This document shows positions 22,601 through 34,388 of a stretch of DNA of 64,000 nt, one piece after another. Numbering within the stretch: the stretch's first letter is position 1; every line of letters begins with the position of its first letter. The notes beneath the pieces are model-generated. The model was not told the DNA's origin and did not search any database. It saw only the letters and a list, made by a program, of their open reading frames with translations. This stretch comes from Marasmius tenuissimus (lineage: Eukaryota > Basidiomycota > Agaricomycetes > Agaricales > Marasmiaceae): contig JAQOTA010000052.1 in assembly GCA_029532415.1 (NCBI GenBank), positions 3,534,001-3,598,000 on the forward strand, written 5' to 3'. The position numbers and the translations under genes were made by a program.

Positions 22601-24176
22601 AACAATGGGAGGGAGAGGACTTCCGAGCGGGGGTATGTGTTTTGTTCTGGGTGCTTCTGCGTGAACGAGTCACTAACATGTTCTGCCCAATCCACAGAAA
22701 AAGCCACTCAACTTCAACCTTCTTTCTTTGTCGAAACGAGAACGCAAGTCGAATTACTCGGTTGACAACTACTTCAAGGACACACTCCGGGCTGGGCCTT
22801 CGAAAGTGGAAAAAGGGCCGAAGGTACCGAAGGCACCTAAGCAAATTACTGTGTACGTCGTACTCGTCCGTGTTCATGGATATCATGTTAACGGTTCGCA
22901 TCTTCCCTTTAGACAAGATTTCCAGTTCTTCCCGCCAGAACTGACTGCTCTCCAAGAACGGGAGCTTGCGGTGCACAAGGTCTGCTCAATTCCTGCCTGA
23001 TGCTACCTCAGTCACTTATTCTGGATTTACAGCGTCTCAACGGTATTCAAGCTACGCTACGTGACCCCCCTGGTCCGGATGACACCCCAGAGTCCCTTGA
23101 GGCAGAGCGTGTTGCTGCACAAGAGTTCATTGATACTGGTTAGTCAACAAAGTCACGTGGTCCCGTTGGTGCGATAGCTGATTTGCATTTACCTCTTTCC
23201 TCTCCCACCCTCGTTCCCTTTACGTGGCTCAATGCTCAGCTGAACAGCTTACCGAAGAGGAAACTGCTCAGAAGGAGGCATACATCGAACAAGGTTTCCC
23301 GGATTGGAGTCGACGTGACTTCCAGCAATTCGTGAAAGGCCTCGAGGCGTATGGATGGTGAGTAGCTTTCTCCGTGTGCACAACTGCGGAGGCTGACGCG
23401 GACCTGTTTTTTCTTAGGAACCAACCAATGGAGACATACGCTGCCGATATACAGGAGAAGACCCCGGAGGAGGTACAGAAGTATTATAACACGTTTGTGA
23501 AGAAGTGGAAGACCCTTGCTGGTATGTGGTCGTTTTCGTGCTACATTCATTATCTCCCGCTCATATTGTCTGGCTCTCGTCTCCAGAGTACCCGAGAATC
23601 GAAGCCAGGATCACGGAAGGAGAGGCGAAACGAACGAAACGGGACAATCTCGAGTACCTGCTGGATCAGAAGATCAACTCTGTCACTTATCCTATGCAAG
23701 AGCTCGAACTGAACTATCCAACGACGAAGGGGAAAGTGTACAGTGAGGAGGAAGATCGGTATCTTCTTTGCCGGCTGTCGCATTACGGGATGCAGGCGGA
23801 CGATGTGTATGAGCGGATAAAGAAGGATATCACGGAGTTCCCTGTCTTCCGGTTCGATTGGTTCTTCAAGAGCAGGTCGCCTCAGGAGTTACAGAGGAGA
23901 TGCAATACCCTTTTGACTATGATTGAGAAGGAGGCCGAGCAGAAGCAGCAGGAGGAGATGAAGAATAAGGGCGGGTCGAAGGGAAAGGTGAGGGTTTTGT
24001 TTATGGTTCCCTCTAAGGTTCGCTGTTGTGCTGACCCGGTCTTGTTTGCTCCGTAGAAGCGTGGTATCGATGAGGTCAAGGAGAAGGAGAAGAAGGAAAA
24101 GGAATCGCGGCCCTCAACGCCCAGTAATACTTCTGCAGCATCAGCCAAGCGACCCGCGAAGAAGAAGAAGACATAG
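19647..24176 (+). CDS. ISWI-family chromatin-remodelling ATPase, with an apparent frameshift
   Basis: The gene has about twenty exons, with a 6-base first coding exon (ATG AGT, 19647-19652) next to GTAAGC. The product has the full ISWI order: acidic N-terminus, DEMGLGKT (split by an intron), [19 protein letters not shown], the helicase C half ([30 protein letters not shown]), then the HAND-SANT-SLIDE region ([20 protein letters not shown] and [17 protein letters not shown]) and a Lys-rich tail. It uses ATP to slide nucleosomes in the nucleus. Between 20142 and 20160 the frame breaks: the frame from upstream ends at TGA 20151, while the conserved [16 protein letters not shown] segment continues one frame over. 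One missing G in the run at 20149-20150 explains it. No intron rescues the frame. An essential gene makes a sequencing error more likely than a true mutation. Intron 22290-22349 uses a GC donor. Confidence 0.93.
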
Positions 24177-24887
24177 ACGAGGTCTTCGAGTCCTATTATG
24201 GGATCACTACGATAACTTATCCATATTCCATTTCACCTTGCTCTGTACTACCACCTGTATCATGCACCAAACCAGAGCGGGTGCAGTTAGATATACATGT
24301 CCTACTATTTGTTTATCATAACGGCCGTATCATTACCGGCGCCAGCCATATATGTTCAAGTCTTCGCGTATTGAACGGGTCCGATATCAGAGGATGCCGC
24401 ATAATACCAATTACAGAGATGATCAACATCGACTTGTATGGTAATGGTAAGTAAGCATCAGCGAGGGGGGAGAGCCTGGATACATTAAGGTGCTAATGAT
24501 TAACGGGTTTGCGGTACAGTAGTTGGTGGCGTTACACGACATAAATTGGGACGAGCAATCAGCTTGGCTTGGGCGAAAAACACGGAAAATACACAGGATC
24601 AACATGAAGCATTCAAAATGAAGGTTGTCTCGGTCTCTGTTGCCAGCGCAGAACTGTCGGTGCGCGACGTGGCAAAGCTGTCAAGTAATCGTCGGAATTG
24701 CGATCTTCTGAGGTCCGTTCGACCACTTGCTGCACGGTGACCTCGAGCTAGTGAGACGGTTAGGTTGGCTGGTGAGATGTAGATGAAAGATACTGACTGG
24801 TGGCATCGTTGATTTCCTACTTGGCTTACCATAAAATGAGGATCGATTGAAAGGGACATCCAAAGGGTTCTGTCGCCGTGGCGCATG
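24177..24887. other. Convergent 3' region between ISWI and DUF6534 copy B
   Basis: The region is flanked by two stop codons facing each other. Only non-conserved short ORFs are present, and no repeat or RNA gene is recognised. Confidence 0.45.
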
Positions 24888-26769
24888 TTAAACCTTACAC
24901 GATACAGTCGACCGAACGTTGCTCACCATAAGGGTCAGAGGGTTCGGGGGTACGGGGGCAGGGAAGTCGTCGAAAGATAGAATGGGAAGCGAAGCATCAC
25001 TCCATGGACTAAGTCGTGGACCCATTTGGCGTAATCCCTTGCGCGTATTCAGAGACGCAAGCAAAGAGTTGGCGTATACTAGAAACGTGTTACGGTCAAC
25101 TGACAGAGAATAGCGAGGAACGACGTACATTTCCCGATGATGAAATGCAAACCGAGGAAAACCAAGTTGAAGGGCATCGTCAGCCACTTTGGGGTAGAAT
25201 AACAATCAGTATGGGAATTAGAGAGGAGAGAATGCCGAACCACGCGGGTGGTGTAAGCTGGACTTACACAGACTAGGGAAGCTACGGCTGCGATACTAGT
25301 GGACAGAGTGAACGGCACGCGGGGCGACTGACAGGAGGTAATGGACTTACCAAGTCAGCAGCCCGTTCTCGAGCGTGAACAACGTCAGAGCATCCAGAAT
25401 TCGGACAAGTCTAGAACGAATTGGGATGAGCACCTATACTACTTCCGGATGAAATCTACCATACCCGGTTGCATGCATCTGGCGTCTCAAGGTTCGAAGA
25501 TTGTAGAAGAGGCAGCATGTTATGATGATGTCGATGCCAGCTGAAAGAGAGAGACCGGTAGTTATCATCCACTGAGAGGACATCATGAGGGGCAATTGCT
25601 CATGCAATGGTATTCGCAACTCACACCTGGATATGTCTGATCGAAAGCAGAAAAGCGCTGCAATTTCATCCTGTAGAGGAAATCAGGTTCAGGGCCCTTG
25701 GCCTCCATGGACGCCACGAATAAACCCACATTTCTGAGGTGGTTACTACATCAAGTATCAGCAAATGCATGCGGAAAACAATCAAGCTGCATGAACTTAC
25801 CGGTTGCTGCAACTGAATAGCAAATTGTGATTCAGCAAATAAGCGGGACCACACGAACAACAACCCACCAACTCGTGCGACAGCAAGTATAATCTAAGTA
25901 AATTTGAACGTAGTCAGCTCGCACGCGGATTTGGTATACCCTTTTCGGCTGCACCTACGATTGGTGTAGTGATGAAGTAGTTGTTGTTGCTGGCTAGACA
26001 CCACACTTAGTTTCGCCAAAACCCCCCGAGGAGAGCAATAAAGCGCACATTTCAATATCTTGCGAGCAAAGAAGCTGGAGGGAGTGTCAGCAAAATGCGA
26101 TCAATCTCGCACGCAATCTCGGCCCACCCATGTGCAATCAGCGTTTGAATAGCCTACAGAGACTGTCAGCCAACGATACTACGAGTCGGTTCCAGACTCA
26201 CGGTGGCAAGGATAGAGAGCTGTTTATTTCCATGAGAAAGGTGGTGGTTGTTTCGAATAGTCGGGCGAGAATAAAGCCTACCGCAATGCTCCTAAAGGAC
26301 GAATGTTCCGGGCATTGAGACGGCAGTCATGAAAAGGGAGTGGCAGATAGACTGACCTAGGTATGCGATCGATGACAGTGCTGTCGCCGAAGAAAGTAAT
26401 CAAGTAAAAGAAAAGTGACACAGCAATGCAGGTTGAGTGCAACATATCCAGAATCCTGCCTTCCGTTCAGCGCCCAGTCGACAACGAAGATCTTCTCCGC
26501 TCACCAAACTGAGAAAACCTGGGCGACCGTGCAGTACAACCTTTGACCTGTCTATTATAGAGTGGCGTACCGTGGACTTATTAATCCGGGAATCTTGAGG
26601 ATAGAGCTTGAAGTAGACGATGCATTGTGTACCAACCACCCCGCTAAGTCTGGGAGAAATCTCGTATCCAGACGTTCTTGTTGAAGAAATCATACACCCA
26701 CATAAAGGCAACCAAACCTCCCGTTAAAAGCGCGCCGTAGCTATACGCAGGGTCTGGAAGCGCCGTCAT
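24888..26769 (-). CDS. DUF6534-type multi-pass membrane protein (copy B)
   Basis: The protein begins MTALPDPAYSYGALLTGGLV, followed by YFKLYPQDSRI, VWILDMLHSTCIAVSLFFYL, AHGFFARKILKL, TTSEMMKLQRF, LSAGIDIIITCCLFYNLR, WLTMPFNLVFLGLHFIIGK and LYANSLLASLNTRKGLR, all DUF6534 landmarks. It needs about fourteen exons. Micro-exons of 14 (26505-26518), 10 (26282-26291), 12 (25801-25812) and 16 bases (25730-25745) match those of copy A in size and position. One intron of copy A, just before the LNTRK segment, is absent here. The predicted C-terminal tail of about 40 residues is Pro-rich and faces the cytosol if the usual topology holds. Function is unknown. Confidence 0.8.
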
Positions 26770-28797
26770 TCTTATTCGAACGAAAGGGGAGGTGGTTGGG
26801 TCGAATGGTCGCAACGTTTCAATCACCAAGGAAAGACTTATATCAGGGCCGCCTGCAGCTCACAACATTAGGCCTAAAAGCAAAAAGTAATGTGTCGCCC
26901 TATGAGTATGTCAAATATGTTGCGAGCTGGTCTAGTGTAGCGAGATTAATTAGTGTCTATGAAACGACGATAGGGTCAATCAAACGAACGAGTGTGCGTC
27001 CACGACATTTTCGGTCAGGCATGATTGTGGCGTAGTCTAGGTCCTTTCCTGAGAATCTATAGTAGGCACGAGTCAAATAATGATCGGAAATGAACATTGC
27101 CTTATTGCCTTCTTGCCTTCGCCGGGATGGCAGACAATTTACACGACTTACAGATAAATCCATCAAGGTAAATCCGTCGGGAACGAGGTTGAAAGTGGTG
27201 TTTCAGGGCCACAATTAAGGGCGCTAGGACAACACAGTCACTTCGGGATGACCTGATGAGCCGGCGGCCCTGACTTTGAACGTTGAGGCCTTGAGGCATT
27301 GATATTGTAGTCGCATCGATGTCGGAAGTCTCAGAGTCTGGTCGGGACTGGTGTCTGAACCGTGGGAAGAAGTTACCCGAACGGTATGCCCGACGATGGA
27401 CCTACCCTTAACTCGAGGCTTCGCTCAACGCTTGATCACACCCAAGTCTCACCGATACTTTCCTTCAGAATCACAAAGCTTCTACAATTGAGGGGTAATT
27501 TTCAAGCCATTCTCGCTCCTGGGGCCTCATGTTCGTGTACTGGTGGCCTCAACATATGGTCCTATATTGGCACGTTTCCTACGGTCTGCATACCTGTCAA
27601 CGCTAGCGGTGTCACTGTGGGCCGGCGTCCGCGACTACAATGCAAGGCTGTACTGTTACAACATCACACCATCTGCAGGGACGATTCTGAAGCTGACGCT
27701 CCCAGCACTCATGCACGAGTCGCTCAATTCGGAGCGGTATATCTATCCGGAAGCGTCCTTCAAAGCTGCATAACAATACAAGGAACACAGCTATGATATG
27801 GAAGTCGTGCTGAAGGTCCGCCAACGCCACCTCTAAGCTCTCTTGCATCCCGATAATTGAGACACTAATCGCAGGATGTCGATCTGTGTACGGATATTCT
27901 CTGGAACTCCTACCATCTACGACTCGTTGACCACTTTCCCCGAATTACAAGCGACTCGAGGTAGAGACAATAGGAAATTGATACAGCTACCGCACAGGAA
28001 GACGAGGCGCGACGGAGGAGGAAGATGGGCAATGGTCACTCACGAGGACACGAAAGATGATACAGAACGTCCCGAATTACTCCCAGGCGCCCCGAGCCAG
28101 CATTGAAATTCGTTTCATAGCAGATGGAAGGAGATACATCTGGTCAGTCATAACAAGGAGGGGCCAGGCTTGCAGCCTGGCAACTCCCTGGGACAGATCA
28201 AACTGGTACTTACATCTCTTCAGTTCATGGTAGTTTACGATCACGACAATCGCGTTACCGCCCATCTTAGGAACATACTATGTGTCTCAAGGCGCCCGAG
28301 TCGCACAATGTTCCAAGTGAGGGCCCTCAAGAGTGCACCGGCAGAGTAACCCGTGCTTTACTCGGAACTTGTTGCGACAATCTCTACAGCTATCAACAAA
28401 AAACTAAATCGTACGTGCTGCCTCGCGTCTTCGAGACCGAGTAGTGATGACGATCTTATCTGCGCAGGAGTCCGCGCCTTACTATGCTCCATTCTTGCCC
28501 ATCGAAGTGTATCGCACGGATCTGCGCGAAAGACGCCAAGAAAGCGTGTACCAGATCAACAAAACGTTGTTTCCGAGTGTGTGATACCGGAGATCAACTA
28601 GACAGAAGCACCGGTACCCTTTCTCACCATTCTTGTTGTTCCAACTAATGGGTTTCTTGTGACCTGGGCGCTCGGCCTCAATCGCAGGTGACCTTGTTTC
28701 TCATATAAGCCGCGTTACAATCGTGAGGCTTTCTCTCTCCTTCTCTCCCTTCCTCGACACATTTCAAGTCAAAGTGCAACTCGTTGAACTCTCGTAA
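26770..28797. other. Two kilobases without a recognisable gene
   Basis: The longest ORF (27362-27796, plus) has no family signature and no convincing start context or splice partners. A CATATAAG box at about 28702 probably serves the gene at 28798. This is the first part of a gene-poor, accessory-looking stretch that reaches to 34.4 kb. Confidence 0.4.
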
Positions 28798-29545
28798 ATG
28801 GCTGTATCACCGGGATATTCTGATCACGGTGTACGAGTGGTACTTGAAGCCTTACAAAAGGCCTCGCGTCAGCAGAGCGACGATTCGATGGAGGACCTGA
28901 TATTTGGAGATGTAGCTAAACTAGCTTTGGATATCTATCAACGTTGTAGAGTGGGTGTCTTGCCTTGATTCGACCAGGGATATAACAAGTCGTGCTAATC
29001 CTGTTCGCCCTAGATCCCGAGACTGGATCCCCTTGTAGCGATCTCCTGCGATGCTGCTTATGCCGGGATATATTACGCCGAGCGTACGCTACAGCAGAAA
29101 GAGGCCGAAGACAGTCCTCAATTGCTCGAAGAGACACAGGCGAAGCTGGATAGATTGGCTGGGTAAGGGTTCCGGGCTATCCTTTTGTCCTTTATGAACG
29201 TGCGAAAGTTCCCTTCGTCATACTAACATGTGGCATTCTTTGTACTTAGGATCTTCAAGGAAATACTTGCCCTAAGAAAGCGCATTGTATCGAGAGATTG
29301 TCTATCGGCCGCATTCATTTGGTGCTTTGGATATTGGGAGACGAGGAAGATCCAATGTTTGAGGGAAGGTTTGAGAGGGATGATTATTCATGACTTCTGG
29401 CCCCAGGTATGGCCCGATGTACACAAGTTTCTTGCAATGCTAATCATAGATCGATCCGTTTCAGGGACGGGATAGACCGAGCATTCGTAGAACGGTCGAG
29501 GAAGTAAGTCGGGCAGCAAGGTTCGAGTCCCCGAATGCAATGTAG
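28798..29545 (+). CDS. Small stand-alone helical-bundle protein
   Basis: Exons 28798-28950, 29014-29162, 29250-29406 and 29465-29545 give 179 residues, with introns in phases 0, 2 and 0. If the last intron were not removed, the frame would end at 29475. I prefer splicing because of a CTAAT branch site and a clean CAG acceptor at 29464. The product is almost all predicted helix, with a Leu/Ile-heavy third exon (LDRLAGIFKEILALRKRIVS, later IQCLREGLRGMI) that matches the pattern of the other helical-bundle genes here. There is no signal peptide, no membrane segment and no enzyme motif. The family is not one I can name with certainty; MLKL-NTD/HeLo-like is the best guess. Confidence 0.6.
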
Positions 29546-29800
29546 GGCCCACGGAGCGTCCATGCGGTGAAATTTTAGGCCTCTTGGGGGCTGGTCTCAA
29601 GCCAGACGCTTGTAACGATCAGCCCGCTTGAGTTCTTTCGGGATAGCCGCCGCCGCTCCCATAATGAACTCGTCTCTAGTCGGTCCGATATTTATATGCC
29701 TGCAACCCATGTTGTACAACTATGCTCCCTAGTACTCCGTAAATTATCGCTACATCTGTTCACCGCGTTCGGGAAGGTCATTTCGAGATTCAGGGACAGG

Positions 29801-30642
29801 CTAGGGCCCATTTTTCAGCTGCCTGAGGTATGCGTCAATCTGTGGCGCTTCGGAGTCCGCGTTGATGGGCACTGGTAGCTCGCTATTGTAACCTTCTAAC
29901 AATTGCCTCGCCGCTTGACTGAGATCGGCAGGAGGCTTTACAGTAAGTTGAATGAAGTCCGATAAGCCCTGGTACCGTAGACGCGATGTAGGTCAGAAAC
30001 TGCTCACCTCAAAAGGCTCCAGAGCTTGGCGAAGCTGCGAATGAAAATATTCGTACGGACGTCCCCGGCGCCTTATCTTGAGCCATAACTCCCATAGACG
30101 TGGACGTTTGAAGTATTTGTCTCCACGTCCGATGACCCTGCATGTTTGATATAAGTAAGTATGGGCTTTCATAATTCACGGTTTCGGAGATGACGTACTT
30201 GTTTAAGGTCAAGTCTGACTTGCCTACCATAGCTTTCATCTGAATCTTATAGGTCATGATGGTGGGCTCGGGATTTGCGTCTGAGGAGTCGACGGGAAGG
30301 GCTCGCCTGGAGCAAAGTTCGATTAAAAAGGCAACCTCAACAAAAAGTAAGCCTGTTTGGTTCCTCTAAACCGATCTTTTAGTGGTCGATATTCGTCAGT
30401 CAGATACAGCAGCGTCTCACCTCCGTCCTCCACCGTGTCTCGCTCAACGACTCGGGCCATCCCTCGACAATACTTTTTGCAACCTTGCAAAGGTCTGTGA
30501 ACAAGGGGAAATGCACTGATTGTTCAGAGTCGTCATAGAGTTTGATCAATGCTTGCTTCAAATGAGTCGGGTGATCGGCGGGGAGCTCTGGATTTGAGGA
30601 ACCTTCAGCTGGAGAGTTCGAGTTTCTGAGAGTCGTTTTCAT
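29801..30642 (-). CDS. Small stand-alone helical-bundle protein, paralogue of the gene at 31811
   Basis: Exons 30421-30642, 30199-30335, 30008-30137 and 29801-29935 give 207 residues, with introns in phases 0, 2 and 0. The third exon encodes KVIGRGDKYFKRPRLWELW and ends LRQALEPFE. The gene 1.2 kb upstream encodes KVINKGKKFSKHPSWWATW and ends LQQALKPFD in an exon of the same 130-base length. The second exon is 137 bases, the same as in the helical-bundle gene at 11386. A TATAAAG box lies about 55 bases upstream of the start. It converges with the gene at 28798. No known catalytic motif is present; a cytosolic helical adaptor is the most I can infer. Confidence 0.65.
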
Positions 30643-31810
30643 GTGTTGTAAATGATGGTTGTTGGAACCAAGCTGGAATGTCGGCTAGCACCACTTTATA
30701 ACTGCCAGCAGAGATCTTCCCGGAACCTGTCATACCTTCTTCCGTTATATTCGCCCTACGCATTCGGCGTCGCGTCATAGAGATGTTATGCTTTTATCAA
30801 AAGGAAACACCGCATCTAACGCATCTATTTGAAGATCAAGGTCCGCAAAGTCAATGTGATTCTGACACCAACGAGAAAATTGTTTGGGTGCAAAAAAGAA
30901 CGGACGTGGATTTGGTCGGTGAATTGTTTATCGTACACCAGCCGAGCTGTGCCCATAGAGTACTGCATTCCCGCTGCAGGTAACGAGTACCCCTCAGATT
31001 CAGATTCAGATCCAGTGCTCGGGGCAAGTGACCCTTGCTACAAATTGGGACCTCCTTTCTCGAATCGCGGCATCAGTTCTGTGATATCTGGACTATTTCG
31101 CTCACCAAACCAATGAAGCCTAACGCGGTAATTAACCATAAGTAAAGGCTCACCCCGAGTATGTATTGAGCCTCGCCCTCACTACGGCGGCATGAGGCTT
31201 CAGAGTGCCAGACAGCTCGAATGGAAGAGAAGGCAATATAGCGTTCATCGGTGATAAAACGACACGCAGCGAAAAAATTTCCGAGCGCCTACAATTGACT
31301 CTCGCTCCCGGTCACTGCCCCAAGGGCGAGACCCGCATAATGTACTGTCCCCTTAAAACCTGAGGATAGATTCAACGGAGGGTCGTGACCAGAAGTAGCA
31401 CTCGAACCTCAAGGATACCTGAGGCCATAGACACCTTTAAGGTACGGAATCGTGGATTCGAAGAAAGAGAAAAGCAATCACATTGACAAACAAAGTTCTC
31501 AGAGACGTAGCAAATTAGAGGGTGCTGGCGGGATGAAGAATCAAAGCAGGTCCAGGGAGGTCCTAGAACTCCAATTCGGTACTACCCGACTTGGTCGGTG
31601 AATGCCGTGGTTTGCTGGTGGCGGTATCTTCGCGTATGTATGCAAAACCCTGTAAGTAGACACAACTCCTGTTTCATTGCCCAATCAACTTATCTGCTAC
31701 TTGCGGTATACAAAATAATACGCTTCACAATCGCACTTATGATACAGCAATATGTTAATCCGCCGGCGGCATCTCGAAGCTTTAGTCATGACTCGCATGA
31801 CTGGGTTATC
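30643..31810. other. Spacer between the two helical-bundle paralogues
   Basis: No gene is supported. The short plus-strand ORFs near 30.8-31.1 kb lack family signatures. The last 300 bases are the 3' flank of the gene at 31811. Confidence 0.4.
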
Positions 31811-32599
31811 CTACGCTTCCAATCGGGCAAGCGTCGCATTGATCTGCGGTATTCCTCGGTCATCGAGATCAATTATCAACTCTCTGTCGGAATGGTTCAG
31901 CAAGAGAGCAACCTTTTCCCCGAGATCCGCAGGAAGCTTCGTAGTTCAATCAGGATGTGGTAGATGAAAGGAGAATACGAGATTGCTCACGTCAAAGGGC
32001 TTCAGAGCCTGCTGCAGTCGTGAAGCGTAGTGTTGTTGCGGATTTTCCGAGTACAGAACCTTGAACCAGGTTGCCCACCATGATGGATGTTTCGAAAACT
32101 TCTTTCCCTTGTTGATGACCCTTCAAATTCACGGATCAGAGCGCGATTCAATTCCGGGCTACCGAGATCACTCACTTCCCTAAGCCTACGTCAGGCGCGT
32201 CCACAATGGCTGTGAGAGCAATTCTCCAGGCTACCCTGTCCTCGACTGACTCGGCCTGAGTATATATAGCCCTCCTACAAACCGATTCCAGCAGTATTGC
32301 GGCCTCGGCAAAGGCTATGGCTGGGTCATGCGTCTGAACAGAACATTGAGCTTTTGAGGAGGCATCGGTAGACAACGCCTTACCTGTGTACTCTGTCGTG
32401 TAACGTCTCCAGAAAGTTTCTGAAGAGATTTCTGTGCAAATGAACAAAGACTTCCGAATACCGGGAAAGGACTCTCCTCCCCGGTCCCAGGATCGGTGAG
32501 ATCGTCCAGGGCCTGCTGTAGCCTTGTGAGATAGCTTCTCGGGAACTCCGAGGATACTAGACTGAATGAGGAGCTCGAGGATCTGGGAGTGGTAGCCAT
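31811..32599 (-). CDS. Small stand-alone helical-bundle protein, paralogue of the gene at 29801
   Basis: Exons 32384-32599, 32176-32333, 31991-32120 and 31811-31936 give 209 residues, with introns in phases 0, 2 and 0. The N-terminus is Ser-rich (about 17 residues), then helical. The core WWATWFKVLYSENPQQHY and the junction ALKPFD followed by LPADLGEKVALLL align with its tandem neighbour (PPADLSQAARQLL). The second acceptor was set at 32333, because nearer AG sites bring stop codons. A TATAAG box sits about 57 bases upstream of the start, the same spacing as in the paralogue. Function is unknown; its context with two related genes suggests a lineage-specific expansion. Confidence 0.65.
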
Positions 32600-34388
32600 C
32601 GGTTATGAGTGAAGGTTGTTGGATTGGTATGAAGTTGGACTGCCCACTTGGAGTAACTTATAGTTGGAAACGAAGATTTTGTCGGAGTCTGACATACATG
32701 CCCCCTGACCCCAGATGACGTTCTCTTTGAATTTGTCCTGTGCAGTCGTCACATTAGGCTGTAAATGTTCGCGGCGTCAATAACTTTCCGTCCGGTGAAC
32801 AAACTGAGCACTGCATCCAACAGAACCTCTACCATCGTATGCCGCTCACATCGACGTTGAAGCATTTTAGACGTCTATTGGGAAGAGTTGAAGTCTGTTC
32901 GGAGGGTTGCCAAATGTCACCCGAGCTGTGCTCACAGAGCCTTGCTCCGCTGTTGGAAGCCTAAGTAGACTTCCATATTCAGGGCCAGAGGCGCTGAAAG
33001 ATTGTGGGGCCCCTGCTAGCACGGAACTCCAGCACCAGTCTGCGATGCTTTGACCTTGACACGTTGAATTCAATCAAGCCTAAGGCGGGAACATGGCGGG
33101 AGCAAGAGCTCAGGGTTTAATTTAGTGATGGTACGAGAAGGCAGAGCAGTCAGTACGACCCCGCGGTGTTAGAACGCGCAGCGAGATTATCCTATGTCAC
33201 GGTCCAGAGGCGGATCTCACGGCTGACACTGTCTCCCTCTTGAAAGTGAGACAAATCGTTCGGTGGGCATTCACGAAGTCGAAGGTAGCAATTATATCTT
33301 GCTTGAGCCAATAGACGGAGAACCAAACGGAAATCGAATAAAGTTCTGATGGAGGAGAAAGAGCAGTTTCTGATACTCGGAGGTTAAAAGGTCGGATCAG
33401 ACTACAGATATAAACCTGCCGTCCATTGCAATGAATCCTGTGTCCAGATGGTGTAGAAGAATGTCGGAACCGTTAGTTCCGTGAAGAGGGCTGCCATGCC
33501 AGCGAAGATCCTTCGCAGATACATTATGCGCCCCACAAATCTCCTCTGACTGGTGAGTCCGATCGAGCTTGAGTAGGAAGGTTCTTGTTCACATAACATC
33601 GTGCTTGCTTCGATACTCGCCGGCCAGTTGCTGAGCATCCACCATGCAAGAGTGCTACACTACTCTCTTTGGCTCTCCCTCACGCAATCCCCACATACTC
33701 TTGACGTACTCTCACCCAATGATCGCACTATGGATTACATTGTGACGCACCAGGGCAGAAACTTTGGCTGATTCAGGCATTTCAACAGAACGTTATAGAC
33801 GTATCATAAGTGTGCCAGTTTTTGGTCGGTCCTGTGAGATATTGGGGAGCGCCAGTACTTTTCCATTCCGCCTGTCTGGAGGGCCAGACCCACTCTATCC
33901 CTTGTAATAGACTAGTCGATTGGATCTACCCGTTTTGGTTGCTTCTACACGTTTCGGATGTCCCGAAAATTAACCGACAACTAGAGTGAACAATCTAATC
34001 CGTCGTTGGCCCCATCCCCTCCCTACGGTCCACCGTAATAGTAGTATCGATCTACAAAGTTGAAGTTCGTACCTTTTCGACGTCCTCCCACCTCAATTAG
34101 CGGGAGCGTAAGTAACTCTAAGGATCGAAATCACCTGCGTAGAAGACTTCGTGTGGCCTTCTGCTCTAGATAAAATCTGTTACTCCTGGTTGAAGGTAAA
34201 GCGGGTCTGCGCAAACGTTTCACGAGGCGCCTGCCGACCTTGTCGGCAAATCCCGAACTTACTCACGTGAGACATTTCCAAATCAAGGTGGTAACTGAGA
34301 CTCAGACTCAGAGACAGTTGACAAGTCGCCATTTTCTTCCTCCCTCCATCTTGTTGTACTAGTCCGCCAGTAATTCTTCTTCTACCCA
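32600..34388. other. Gene-poor spacer
   Basis: The only ORF of note (33402-33638, minus, 78 codons) begins with a hydrophilic segment and ends with a hydrophobic one, but has no family match that I recognise and no clear neighbouring exons. Nothing else is supported. Confidence 0.4.

Noticed and set aside
29515..29545. GGTTCGAGTCC, resembling a tRNA T-loop
   Set aside because: No acceptor stem, D arm or anticodon arm can be drawn around it; it lies in the last exon of the helical-bundle gene.
33402..33638. 78-codon minus-strand ORF with a hydrophobic end
   Set aside because: It has no family signature, no conserved neighbour exons and no promoter-like context.
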